DNA of 51,795 bases, from positions 1-51,795 of the forward strand of contig CAAGFP010000161.1 in assembly GCA_900769175.1 (NCBI GenBank). The letters run 5' to 3'. The stretch is from Lachnospiraceae bacterium. Its GTDB lineage: Bacteria; Bacillota; Clostridia; Lachnospirales; Lachnospiraceae. Below, piece by piece: positions 24,885-33,367 of the stretch (positions are counted from its first letter, which is position 1; each line of letters opens with the position of its first letter). A model generated the notes under the pieces. The model was not told where the DNA came from and did no database searches. It worked only from the letters and a program-made list of their open reading frames with translations. The translations under genes and the position numbers were made by a program.

Positions 24885-26387
24885 TTAATTGGATGATAAG
24901 GTATTAAGCAGTGCCTTCCGGTCAATTTTTCCGTTTGCCGTAAAGAGCATTTTATCCAGCTTAATCATTTCATTCGGAAACATGTATCGGGGAAGCTTAT
25001 CCTTCAATCCGCTGATAATATCTTTTGCTTCTGCCTCTCCCACATAGAATAAAACGATTTTTTCATTCGGCTTATCATATACACAGGCACATATTTTGAT
25101 ACCGTCCAGTGCATTTACGCTTGCCTCAATTTCGCCTAACTCTATGCGATGTCCCATATGTTTAATCTGATAATCCTTTCTTGAAACGAATACCAGATTT
25201 CCGTCTTCATCCCTTCTTGCAATATCGCCGGTTTTATAAATGATTTCCGGATAAAATGACTGTAAGGGGTTTTGGACAAACGCTTCTTTCGTTTTCTCCG
25301 GATTATTATAATATCCCAAGGTCACAGAGGTTCCCTGAATACAAATTTCTCCAGGATTCGCTTCTTTTCCGGATTCATCCAGGAGTAAAATTCTTGTATT
25401 CTTAAACGGACGGCCAATCGGAATGCTTTCGCCTTCCTGAAATTTGCGTTCCGCTTTGTAATAACAGCACATTCCCGTTCCTTCCGTAGGACCGTACAGA
25501 TTTGTGAACTTCGCCTCCGGAAGCACTTCCTTCCATAAGTTAAACTGTTTCACCGGAAATACTTCACTGCCGAATGCGATGCAACGCAGATATTTCGGAA
25601 TTACCGTATCAAAAGTTCCGAATCCTGAAATCATGGTAAGAGCAGATACCACCCAGCAGATTGTGTTGATTCGCTTTTCATTCATGAATTCCACCAGTCT
25701 TACCGGGAAAGAAAACAATCCTTTCGGAATCAGATAAGTCGTTGCTCCGAATTTCAATGTCGGATACAATTCCTTTAAACATGCATCAAAATACAGCGGC
25801 GTCTGGTTCCCGAATACTGTGTTTTCATCGAATTCAAGCACATCGGATAACTGCTCAATATAATCGATTACACTTCTATGGCAGGCTGCCACTCCTTTGG
25901 GCACACCGGTGGAGCCGGAAGTAAAAACAATATAAATCGGATCCGTATCAATTGCCTGAGCACGAATCCACTCTAACGCCTTATCGTCTGCCGGTGTCTT
26001 TACAATATCATCATAAAGAACAATTTGTTCATCCTGTACAAACTGCTGCGCTTTTTTTGCCGTAGCAGCATCGCAGATCATGTAACGTGCTTTCACGTTG
26101 TCCATAATCAGACGGATTCTTGCTGCGGGCATTTGTTCATCAATCGGAACATAATAACAGCCGCCTTCAATTACTCCGAAGAAAGCAACAATGGTTTTGG
26201 GATGCTTATTCATGAAAACCAGAACCGGTTCGTTCTTACACCCTGCTTTATGAAGAAAGGTTCCGATTGCCCTCGTATCCTCATAAACTCTTTGAAAACT
26301 TAATTCTTCTTTCTCATTTGCAAATGCCGTTTTATCCGGGCATTTACCAACAATCCTGTCTAAATAATCCAAAACATGATTCTGCAT
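24885..26387 (-). CDS. amino-acid adenylation enzyme, DltA-like
   Basis: A 500-residue adenylation enzyme. Core motifs are FTSGSTGVPKG (155-165), the A4 region YFDACLKEL (Asp201), NLYGPTEG (about 297-303), YKTGD (A7) and the catalytic lysine in TANGK (Lys487). Asp201 is the alpha-amino-binding aspartate of amino-acid-activating enzymes. By alignment from memory with DltA, the Cys that favours D-alanine is Gly273 here, and the pocket position held by Met in DltA is Lys205. I infer that it charges the carrier with another amino acid, possibly acidic. The ATG at 26387 follows GGAGG. The racemase precedes it. Confidence 0.85.
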   Translation of the reverse strand: MQNHVLDYLDRIVGKCPDKTAFANEKEELSFQRVYEDTRAIGTFLHKAGCKNEPVLVFMNKHPKTIVAFFGVIEGGCYYVPIDEQMPAARIRLIMDNVKARYMICDAATAKKAQQFVQDEQIVLYDDIVKTPADDKALEWIRAQAIDTDPIYIVFTSGSTGVPKGVAACHRSVIDYIEQLSDVLEFDENTVFGNQTPLYFDACLKELYPTLKFGATTYLIPKGLFSFPVRLVEFMNEKRINTICWVVSALTMISGFGTFDTVIPKYLRCIAFGSEVFPVKQFNLWKEVLPEAKFTNLYGPTEGTGMCCYYKAERKFQEGESIPIGRPFKNTRILLLDESGKEANPGEICIQGTSVTLGYYNNPEKTKEAFVQNPLQSFYPEIIYKTGDIARRDEDGNLVFVSRKDYQIKHMGHRIELGEIEASVNALDGIKICACVYDKPNEKIVLFYVGEAEAKDIISGLKDKLPRYMFPNEMIKLDKMLFTANGKIDRKALLNTLSSN

Positions 26388-26456
26388 ATATCCTCCAAGA
26401 AATCCTCCTGATATCAGCAGGTGCGTATTCATCTAAAAACAGATCCAAATCATCAT

Positions 26457-27170
26457 CTAAAATAATACATCTTCCACTCGAAGCTTCTTGCCGCAAAGCA
26501 GTACTGCTTTCCTCGCAACGACATCCATAGTATCAAGATACCCTTTACTGACAATTCCCTGCATTTTTGCCATAGAAAGTTCCGTACAGCCAAGAACCAT
26601 CACTTCGGCTCCCTGCGCAAATAAATGTCCGGATACCTTGTCCATTTTATCTTTGGAAACCGGCAGGCCACATTTTACTTCATCATAAATCATTTCCATG
26701 ACAAGCCTCTGGTTGTCTTCATCCGGAATGATACTTTCTATTCCGTGTTTTGCAAGCTCCTCCTGAAACAGCTTCATTTGAATCGTCCCGTCCGTTGCCA
26801 GAATGCCTGCTGTATGAATCTTGTTTTCCTTCAGATAAAAGGCCGTTTCTTTAATGGAATGAATCACGGTTTCTTTCGAATTTCCTGCAAATTCATCATA
26901 GAGTCCGAATGCCGTATTACAGGGAATTGCAATAACTTCGCATCCACGCTTTTCGAGAATTTCCCGAATTTCACGGATTCTTCCGGCAGGATTCTGACTG
27001 CTTTTCCCAAGGAGGTACTCTGTACGGTCATAAATCGCAGGGTCATTGATGATTTCCATATAAATATGATCACTGTCTTTTTCTGCTTTTGTGAAATCGA
27101 TGACTTTTTCCATAAAAACGGCAGTTGCCAACGGTCCCATGCCACCGATTATTCCTAATTTCGTACTCAT
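26457..27170 (-). CDS. Asp/Glu racemase family enzyme (YgeA-like)
   Basis: A 237-residue racemase with two catalytic cysteines, IPCNTA (Cys84) and VLGCTELS (Cys195), and the entry GIIGGMGPLAT. The family interconverts L and D forms of aspartate, glutamate or other amino acids without a cofactor, using one cysteine on each face. It starts three bases after the transglutaminase-like gene and sits directly upstream of the adenylation gene, so it probably supplies that enzyme's D-amino acid. Aspartate is the most common family substrate, but YgeA-type members act on others too. Confidence 0.88.
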   Translation of the reverse strand: MSTKLGIIGGMGPLATAVFMEKVIDFTKAEKDSDHIYMEIINDPAIYDRTEYLLGKSSQNPAGRIREIREILEKRGCEVIAIPCNTAFGLYDEFAGNSKETVIHSIKETAFYLKENKIHTAGILATDGTIQMKLFQEELAKHGIESIIPDEDNQRLVMEMIYDEVKCGLPVSKDKMDKVSGHLFAQGAEVMVLGCTELSMAKMQGIVSKGYLDTMDVVARKAVLLCGKKLRVEDVLF

Positions 27171-27173
27171 TGT

Positions 27174-28802
27174 TTACTCCATGTTTACTTCAGGATACAA
27201 ACTTTTGTCATAAACATGACTGCGTCTGATTGCCTCGTCTGCACAAAGTTCTGACTCCGACATCATAAAAATCAGTTTTTTATCCTGTCTGGGGGTGGTA
27301 TCGAAATGATACCAACCTTCCCCCGTATCAACCAGATTCCAGAAATGCTTACTCAATGTCGAATTCCTTTTAATATCAATATTCGGAATTCCTGCCCTCG
27401 TCAAAAGTGCCTTGGAAATGCTTGCGAAATTATAGCAATCGCCTTTTCCGTATTTAATCGCATCATAAGCAGACAGAATCCAGTCATCCTTTTGTGAATC
27501 ACTGATGAAATATACATGTCCCCGAATCCAGTTAAAAATCGCTTCCGCCTGTTCATACTGTGTCATACCGGGTGTCAGAATCTCTCCGAGAATCCGGTCA
27601 CATTCAACATTGAGTATATCAAGCGTAACCCCTTCCGCACGCTCCGGCATTACCGTAAGACGGACATCCTGCGTAACCGTATTCCCGGAAGAATCCGTTG
27701 CGGAATAAATCACATGATAGGTACCGATTACGCTTAAATCCACCTGCTTATTATCTACACTGAATTCGATTTCTCCATCGCAATTATCATAAGCAGATAC
27801 TCCGTTTCGGTAGGATACCGTCTCACCAAGAACGATGGAAATATTACCTGCTCCAATGATATAAGGCGGCTCTTCATCTTTAATCAGTTTCAGGGTCGAG
27901 GTCTGCTTCGTCACATTGTTGCCAAGATCCGTTGCAACAATGGTAACCGGGAATCCTTCTATCGAATCATTCTCCCAATCCGGCTCAGTTTCAAACTCAT
28001 AGGTGATTTGCGTTTCATCGATCGCTTCCGATACCAGTTTCGAAGGCTCAATCGGATGAGATAAATACGCTGTATATTCATCATAAACACTGATTTGTGG
28101 TGCAGCGGTATCCACGATTTCCAAAGATACCTTTACTGCATTGTTGTCTGCCAAAAGATAGACCGGATACACGCCCGGAACTGCGAAATTCACAAATGAA
28201 AGTCCCGCTCCGTGATATTCGCATTCTCCTTTTGCTGTCAGGAAGTCCTGCGGCAACGGTCTGCTCTTTCCTGCTTCCCATGTGTAATGATTTACCAAAT
28301 CAACCGGAACTACATGTAAGGTTGTAAAAAGAATTGAAACATTATCCGAATCATCCTTTACCGTAATCCGAATTTCCTGATTCCCCGTCTGATTCGTCTG
28401 AATGGTCTCATCCAGAAATGCCTCTGTTTGTCCTGCATCCTTAATTTCAACAATGAAATCGTCTGCCACAACCATACTCCCGACGGATACGCTTAATTCT
28501 TTCAATTCAACCTGTGGCGGTATTGTATCCACCACATTATACTTACAGGTTCTTTTAAATCCGTCAGCATTCACTGCAACCTCAAAAGTACCCGTTTCGG
28601 ATGTAACGATTTCTTTACTTCCGTCCGCAAAATATACTTCTTTCCCTCTATGGGTATCAAAGTCCTCCGGTGTAATAATGCTTCCGGCTTCTACTGTAAT
28701 GCATCCTTTGGTTTTGGACAGGTTAAAAAAGATAAAACCGGCAACCGATGCATCAAATATTACAAAAAGAATAACTGCTAACAACCAAATCTTTTTTTTC
28801 AT
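27174..28802 (-). CDS. surface protein with Ig-like domains and transglutaminase-like domain
   Basis: A 542-residue protein with an N-terminal membrane anchor (5-27), several Ig/HYR-like beta domains (DTIPPQVEL, TAAPQISVYDEY, EEPPYIIGAG openings) and a C-terminal transglutaminase-like domain. The triad is Cys456 in GKGDCYNFAS, His486 in SKHFWNLVD and Asp501 in WYHFDTTP. Such domains act as peptidases or cross-linking enzymes on the cell surface. I start at the ATG at 28802; its ribosome site AAAGG is part of a tandem repeat unit. It is the first gene of the cluster that continues with racemase and DltA-like enzyme. Confidence 0.82.
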   Translation of the reverse strand: MKKKIWLLAVILFVIFDASVAGFIFFNLSKTKGCITVEAGSIITPEDFDTHRGKEVYFADGSKEIVTSETGTFEVAVNADGFKRTCKYNVVDTIPPQVELKELSVSVGSMVVADDFIVEIKDAGQTEAFLDETIQTNQTGNQEIRITVKDDSDNVSILFTTLHVVPVDLVNHYTWEAGKSRPLPQDFLTAKGECEYHGAGLSFVNFAVPGVYPVYLLADNNAVKVSLEIVDTAAPQISVYDEYTAYLSHPIEPSKLVSEAIDETQITYEFETEPDWENDSIEGFPVTIVATDLGNNVTKQTSTLKLIKDEEPPYIIGAGNISIVLGETVSYRNGVSAYDNCDGEIEFSVDNKQVDLSVIGTYHVIYSATDSSGNTVTQDVRLTVMPERAEGVTLDILNVECDRILGEILTPGMTQYEQAEAIFNWIRGHVYFISDSQKDDWILSAYDAIKYGKGDCYNFASISKALLTRAGIPNIDIKRNSTLSKHFWNLVDTGEGWYHFDTTPRQDKKLIFMMSESELCADEAIRRSHVYDKSLYPEVNME

Positions 28803-28806
28803 AATC

Positions 28807-28953
28807 CATGGCCTTTTCTTACTAGTCTGCATGAATTCTCATGGCTTTTTCTTAATAATCTTCCATGATTTCTCATGGCCTTTTCTTAGTAATCTTCCAT
28901 GATTTCTCATGGCCTTTTCTCACAAAATCCGCCATGATCTCTCATGGCGGATT
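28807..28953 (-). repeat. tandem hairpin array, period 33-35 bases
   Basis: Five units can be aligned with CATGG at 28807, 28840, 28874, 28908 and 28943 (plus strand). A minus-strand unit reads AAGAAAAGGCCATGAG plus AAATCATGGAAGATTACT and forms CCATGA-GAAA-TCATGG, a hairpin with a GNRA-type tetraloop. The rightmost unit is the purB terminator hairpin; the leftmost, shortened, provides the ribosome site of the gene at 28802. There are no spacers, so it is not a CRISPR. Confidence 0.85.
28924..28953 (-). terminator. terminator of purC-purB
   Basis: A perfect 12-bp stem (AATCCGCCATGA with TCATGGCGGATT) closed by a GAGA tetraloop is followed by TTTTGTG on the minus strand, 12 bases after the purB stop. 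Confidence 0.82.
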
Positions 28954-28964
28954 CTTAGTTTTGA

Positions 28965-30401
28965 TTAAACATTGATTTCTGCTTTCGCACCAAGCAGTTC
29001 TTTATTGGCTTCAAGTACGGGACGTACATGCCTGCTTAAGTATTGTTCAACCTGAAGGGATGCCCTTCCTGTATAAAGTTCCGGCTTAAGAATATTTTGA
29101 AGTTCTTCTTTATTTGCATGGAAATAAGGATCCTCGGATATTAAATCAATTAAATCATTCTCCAAACCTTCCTCTTTCACATGAGCACCTGCAATCATGG
29201 ATAACTCACGGATTTTTTCATGTGTTACCTGACGGTCAGCACCCTGTTTAACTTCATTCATCATAATATTTTCTGTTGCCATGAACGGAAGCTCACTTAA
29301 TAGTCTCTTTTCAATTACCTTCGGGTATACCTTCATACCGTCGGTTACATTCATACATAAATCAAGTACACCGTCGATTGCAAGAAATCCTTCCGGAATG
29401 GATAATCTTTTATTCGCTGAATCATCCAGAGTTCTTTCAAACCACTGGGTTGCGGATGTGATTGCCGGATTCAGAGCATCAATCATCACATATCTGGAAA
29501 GAGAAGCAATTCTCTCACTTCTCATAGGATTGCGCTTATAAGCCATTGCCGAGGAACCGATCTGACTTTTTTCAAAAGGTTCTTCTACTTCTTTTAAGTG
29601 CTGCAGAAGACGGATATCATTACTCATTTTATGTGCACTGGCTGCAATTCCTGCCACAACATTCATTACTCTGGTATCGACTTTTCTTGAATAGGTCTGG
29701 CCGGATACCGGATAACAAGCCTCAAATCCCATTTTCTTTGCAATCATGGGATCGATTTGATCAATGATTTCCTGATTTCCGTCAAAAAGTTCCAAAAAGC
29801 TTGCCTGAGTTCCGGTCGTTCCTTTCGAACCTAAAAGTTTCAAGGTAGAAAGCACATAATCCAAATCCTCTAAATCCATCATGAATTCCTGAATCCAGAG
29901 AGTTGCTCTCTTACCGACCGTGGTCGGCTGGGCAGGCTGGAAATGCGTGAATGCAAGTGTCGGTGTATCTTTATATTTCTCTGCAAATGCGGAAAGATTC
30001 CAAATTACATTCAAAAGCTTCTTACGCACCAGTTTCAAAGCCTCTGACATTACAATAATATCTGTATTATCACCTACATAACAGGAAGTTGCCCCAAGGT
30101 GAATGATTCCTTTCGCTTTCGGGCACTGCACGCCATAAGCATATACATGACTCATAACATCATGACGAACCTTCTTTTCCTGTTCTTTTGCAACATCATA
30201 ATTGATATCATCTTTATGAGCAATGAGTTCATCAATCTGTTCCTGTGTAATCTGGGTAAGACCCAGTTCCATTTCCGTTTCGGCGAGCGCAATCCATAAT
30301 CTTCTCCATGTACGGAATTTCATATCCGGTGAGAAAATATATTGCATTTCCGGGCTTGCATAACGTTCCGATAAAGGACTTACATATCTGTCTGTTGCCA
30401 T
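28965..30401 (-). CDS. purB: adenylosuccinate lyase
   Basis: A 478-residue fumarase-superfamily lyase. The signature loop is SSAMAYKRNPMRSERI, with catalytic histidine regions in TSCYVGDNTD and FTHFQPAQPTT. It cleaves SAICAR to AICAR and adenylosuccinate to AMP, releasing fumarate. The start at 30401 has GAGAGGA upstream. It is the second gene after purC, the usual two steps of AICAR formation, with a clear terminator behind it. Confidence 0.96.
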   Translation of the reverse strand: MATDRYVSPLSERYASPEMQYIFSPDMKFRTWRRLWIALAETEMELGLTQITQEQIDELIAHKDDINYDVAKEQEKKVRHDVMSHVYAYGVQCPKAKGIIHLGATSCYVGDNTDIIVMSEALKLVRKKLLNVIWNLSAFAEKYKDTPTLAFTHFQPAQPTTVGKRATLWIQEFMMDLEDLDYVLSTLKLLGSKGTTGTQASFLELFDGNQEIIDQIDPMIAKKMGFEACYPVSGQTYSRKVDTRVMNVVAGIAASAHKMSNDIRLLQHLKEVEEPFEKSQIGSSAMAYKRNPMRSERIASLSRYVMIDALNPAITSATQWFERTLDDSANKRLSIPEGFLAIDGVLDLCMNVTDGMKVYPKVIEKRLLSELPFMATENIMMNEVKQGADRQVTHEKIRELSMIAGAHVKEEGLENDLIDLISEDPYFHANKEELQNILKPELYTGRASLQVEQYLSRHVRPVLEANKELLGAKAEINV

Positions 30402-30455
30402 ATTCCTCTCAAATCATCCAATTGTCAGATAACAATTAGCGATACATTTCCTTTC

Positions 30456-31166
30456 TTATTTATCAAGACCTAACCGTTTAAATACTTCATTATATGCTTC
30501 TTCAACATTTCCGAGGTCTCTGCGGAAACGGTCTTTATCCAATTTCTCATTGGTGGTTGCATCCCAAAGACGGCAGGTGTCGGGAGACGTTTCATCTGCA
30601 AGGATAATATCTCCTTTGTAACGGCCGAATTCAATCTTGAAATCGATTAATTTAATATTTGCCTGAAGGAAGTATTCTTTTAATACATCGTTTACCTTGA
30701 AAGCATATTTCTTAATGGTTTCAATTTCATCCCAGGTAGCCAGCTTTAATGCAACGGCAAAATAATCGTTGATTAATGGATCGCCTAAATCATCATTTTT
30801 ATAGCTGAATTCAATGGTAGGTTCATCGAAGGGAGTTCCTTCCGGTACACCGAGTCTTTTGGAAAAACTTCCGGCTGCCACGTTACGGATAATTACCTCA
30901 AGCGGAACGATTTCTACTTTCTTAACCGCTGTTTCACGGTCACTTAACTCTTCTACGAAATGAGTAGGAACACCTTCTGCTTCAAGCTTCTTAAATACAA
31001 GGTTGGTCATACGATTGTTGATAACACCTTTTCCCTGGATTGTTCCTTTCTTGATTCCGTTGAATGCTGTTGCATCATCCTTATAATCCACGATCAGCAC
31101 ATCAGGATCATCAGTGGTAAATACCTTTTTTGCCTTTCCTTCATAAAGCAGATCAAGCTTCTTCAT
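30456..31166 (-). CDS. purC: SAICAR synthetase
   Basis: A 236-residue enzyme. KLDLLYEGKAKKVF opens the ATP-binding lobe and FKIEFGRYKGDIILADE contains the metal and substrate site. It joins aspartate to CAIR using ATP; PurB then removes fumarate. I start at the ATG at 31166 because GGAGG lies eight bases before; the ATG five codons upstream would overlap that site. A promoter lies at 31235-31263. No riboswitch is seen in the roughly 60-base leader. Confidence 0.97.
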   Translation of the reverse strand: MKKLDLLYEGKAKKVFTTDDPDVLIVDYKDDATAFNGIKKGTIQGKGVINNRMTNLVFKKLEAEGVPTHFVEELSDRETAVKKVEIVPLEVIIRNVAAGSFSKRLGVPEGTPFDEPTIEFSYKNDDLGDPLINDYFAVALKLATWDEIETIKKYAFKVNDVLKEYFLQANIKLIDFKIEFGRYKGDIILADETSPDTCRLWDATTNEKLDKDRFRRDLGNVEEAYNEVFKRLGLDK

Positions 31167-31234
31167 TTCATTTTCCTCCATTGTTCATGTATATTTAGTT
31201 TTCGGCTTGATAACCGTAATACTCACAACGAAAC

Positions 31235-31263
31235 ATTATAGATTATGTTCAAATCAAAATCAA
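31235..31263 (-). promoter_or_regulatory. promoter of purC-purB
   Basis: On the minus strand TTGATT (31263-31258) and a perfect TATAAT (31240-31235) are separated by 17 bases, giving a start near 31228. Confidence 0.75.
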
Positions 31264-31265
31264 TA

Positions 31266-31356
31266 CATATGAATCATCTCATTTATGCAAACATGAATCA
31301 TCTATTTTATCAATGCATCCATTCAAACGCATGAATCAGCTCATTTATTCGAATGC
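31266..31356. repeat. degenerate direct repeats upstream of purC
   Basis: Three related stretches of about 25 bases, each built on ATGAATCATCTCATTTAT, begin near 31266, 31292 and 31330. The last covers the stop codon of the coiled-coil gene. Confidence 0.5.
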
Positions 31357-32502
31357 TTCTACTCTCTTCATTACTTCCGCTGAATACTGCGGATATATTC
31401 TTACAAACTGTTTCAGACGCTCTAAGGCATTCGATGCATATTTCCTGTTTTCATCCATCTGTTTTCTTAAATTCTGCCTGCGTTCAATAAGCGCATGGCG
31501 GATTTCCACCATTTCATTATGGTCAATCAGCGCTTCCGACTGATGAATCCAGATTCCGGGGTCTGAAACCGGACATTTACTGATTCTTCGAAGGAGTTCG
31601 TCACGATAAAGCGGAAGATCATTAATGGTATTTTCATATCGTTCACGCTCCGATTTCTCTTTTAAATACTGTTCCCACATCGACTTTAATTCTTTCGAGG
31701 AATCCACTCCGAATTTAAGATAATAGTATTCCAAAAGTCCGGTGTTATTTACATAACGGATTTTGGTCGCATTATGCATATGAATCAGTTTGGAATAAGT
31801 GATGTCTATTTTTTTTAATTGTTTTCGACAGTCCGTATTTTTGAAATAAACAATGAAAAACGTCGCAGCAGCTGCAGCTGAAGTTAATACATAACCAATC
31901 CGAACATCCATTTCAAATGTGAAATATAAAACAAAAAGCATCAGAAAACACATAATGGCAGCGACAATACATATAATACTGATTCCGCGAAGATTCGCCA
32001 TCGTGTTTTTTAATTCATTCCTTCTGTATATATATGCCTGTTTTTCATTCCCAAGATAATTTAAGTCCGAGCGGATTTTTTTCTGATATTCTTCCGTCTG
32101 AGCGAGCTTTTCATAGCCTTCCGGCATTTCTTTCGCAATCCGTTCCATATGGGCGAAATCGCTGTCCTTCATTCTTCCTTCCACGCCAAGAAACCTTGTT
32201 CTCTCTTTTTCCATTTTGGAAATTTTTTTTGCGCAGTCAACAATAGGAGCATGAATGTGTTCCGGCAACCGCTCAATCTCATCCATATCATTTAGATGGC
32301 TGGTCACAATATCATATTCGCGATTTAATAAGTCAATTTCATCGGAAGCCTCACGCATCTGCATAATGCATTCATCCATGTATTTATGACATTCTTCCTG
32401 TGATATTTCACCGGATTCGATAAACGAGTATTCCCATTTTTCTTCTGAACTATTATCCTGTTCGGGATTCTTTTTCCCGAATAATTTCTTAAATAAACCC
32501 AT
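31345..32502 (-). CDS. coiled-coil membrane protein of the DUF5716/5717 operon
   Basis: A 385-residue protein. After a basic N-terminus (GLFKKLFGKK) comes a long charged helical region (about 25-170), two hydrophobic spans (about 173-196 and 203-220), and another long helical region to the end. The fold looks like coiled coils on both sides of a membrane hairpin. I recognise no domain. AGGAGA precedes the ATG. It is the fourth gene of the operon, 13 bases after the TPR gene. Confidence 0.7.
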   Translation of the reverse strand: MGLFKKLFGKKNPEQDNSSEEKWEYSFIESGEISQEECHKYMDECIMQMREASDEIDLLNREYDIVTSHLNDMDEIERLPEHIHAPIVDCAKKISKMEKERTRFLGVEGRMKDSDFAHMERIAKEMPEGYEKLAQTEEYQKKIRSDLNYLGNEKQAYIYRRNELKNTMANLRGISIICIVAAIMCFLMLFVLYFTFEMDVRIGYVLTSAAAAATFFIVYFKNTDCRKQLKKIDITYSKLIHMHNATKIRYVNNTGLLEYYYLKFGVDSSKELKSMWEQYLKEKSERERYENTINDLPLYRDELLRRISKCPVSDPGIWIHQSEALIDHNEMVEIRHALIERRQNLRKQMDENRKYASNALERLKQFVRIYPQYSAEVMKRVEAFE

Positions 32503-32515
32503 TCACAGTCTCCTG

Positions 32516-33343
32516 TCAGATGACAAATTTATGGTATTCTTCCTTTAATTCAATCAAATTTTCCAATATATAACGATGGTATTCTCCGGATTCGTTAACC
32601 TGCCCCTCCGTTTTCTTAAGCAGAAATTCTTTTGCCTCAGGGCTTTCCTTCCAGGATGTGATCGCCGCCTGCATATTCTGCTCAAGTTCAAGCGTCACTT
32701 CTGCAAGAATCACATCGTCTGCTGCCATTTTTATATAATCGCTTTCTTTTAATCGGAAACGAAGGCAGGCCGCATAAGATAAATAATGTTCTTTTTTCTT
32801 ATCGAGTTCATAAGCCGTTTTGAAATGTTCTTCTGCCTGTTCAAACAGAAAGAGTCTCGCCTGGGCCGTCCCGATTCTGTCATGTATTTCTGCCAAAGCA
32901 GCCGTTTCCGTAGGAGGAATACTGTCCAAAAGACCGGTATATTCCTGAATTGCATGTCCGAACCGCTCTTTTCCCAAAAAGAAATCTCCTCGCAGTTTTC
33001 TTTTTTCTACCATATTCACATTGGCGCCGGATTTAATGATCTGGACAATTTTATCTTTTTCATATTCCGAAATGAAATCGAAATGTTCAAGAATCGCCGA
33101 AACCGTTCCGGATAAACTCGTCGCAGAGGCAATCAGGCGGTAAATCTTTTCGGCAAGGTCAATGGCGGAACACTCCTCTTCCAGCCAGTTTGCAAGTTCA
33201 AAGGTGAAAATATCCTTTTCAATAAGTTCGGGATTTTCACTGATTGCATATGCAAGTTCTTCTGCGGAATAAATGCGCAGACATATTTTTTTCAGATAAA
33301 ATGGTTTATTCGCTTTTCTTCCCGTGCACTGATAAACATTCAT
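32516..33343 (-). CDS. TPR-like helical protein of the DUF5716/5717 operon
   Basis: A 275-residue soluble protein. The first 110 residues begin MNVYQCTGRKANKPFYLKK. Residues 115-200 contain TPR-like helix pairs (RGDFFLGKERFGHAIQEYTG, AQARLFLFEQAEEHFKTAYE), and helices follow to the end. It probably mediates protein contacts. The start ATG at 33343 has GGGGA eight bases before; a GTG five codons upstream is possible. It follows DUF5716 by 24 bases. Confidence 0.72.
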   Translation of the reverse strand: MNVYQCTGRKANKPFYLKKICLRIYSAEELAYAISENPELIEKDIFTFELANWLEEECSAIDLAEKIYRLIASATSLSGTVSAILEHFDFISEYEKDKIVQIIKSGANVNMVEKRKLRGDFFLGKERFGHAIQEYTGLLDSIPPTETAALAEIHDRIGTAQARLFLFEQAEEHFKTAYELDKKKEHYLSYAACLRFRLKESDYIKMAADDVILAEVTLELEQNMQAAITSWKESPEAKEFLLKKTEGQVNESGEYHRYILENLIELKEEYHKFVI

Positions 33344-33367
33344 AATTGACATCCCCACATCCGGTTT

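Noticed and set aside
28807..28953. CRISPR-like array
   Set aside because: Units of 33-35 bases follow directly without unique spacers and each forms a hairpin; no cas genes are nearby.
31167..31344. purine riboswitch upstream of purC
   Set aside because: The leader after the TATAAT promoter is only about 60 bases and lacks the conserved purine-aptamer core.
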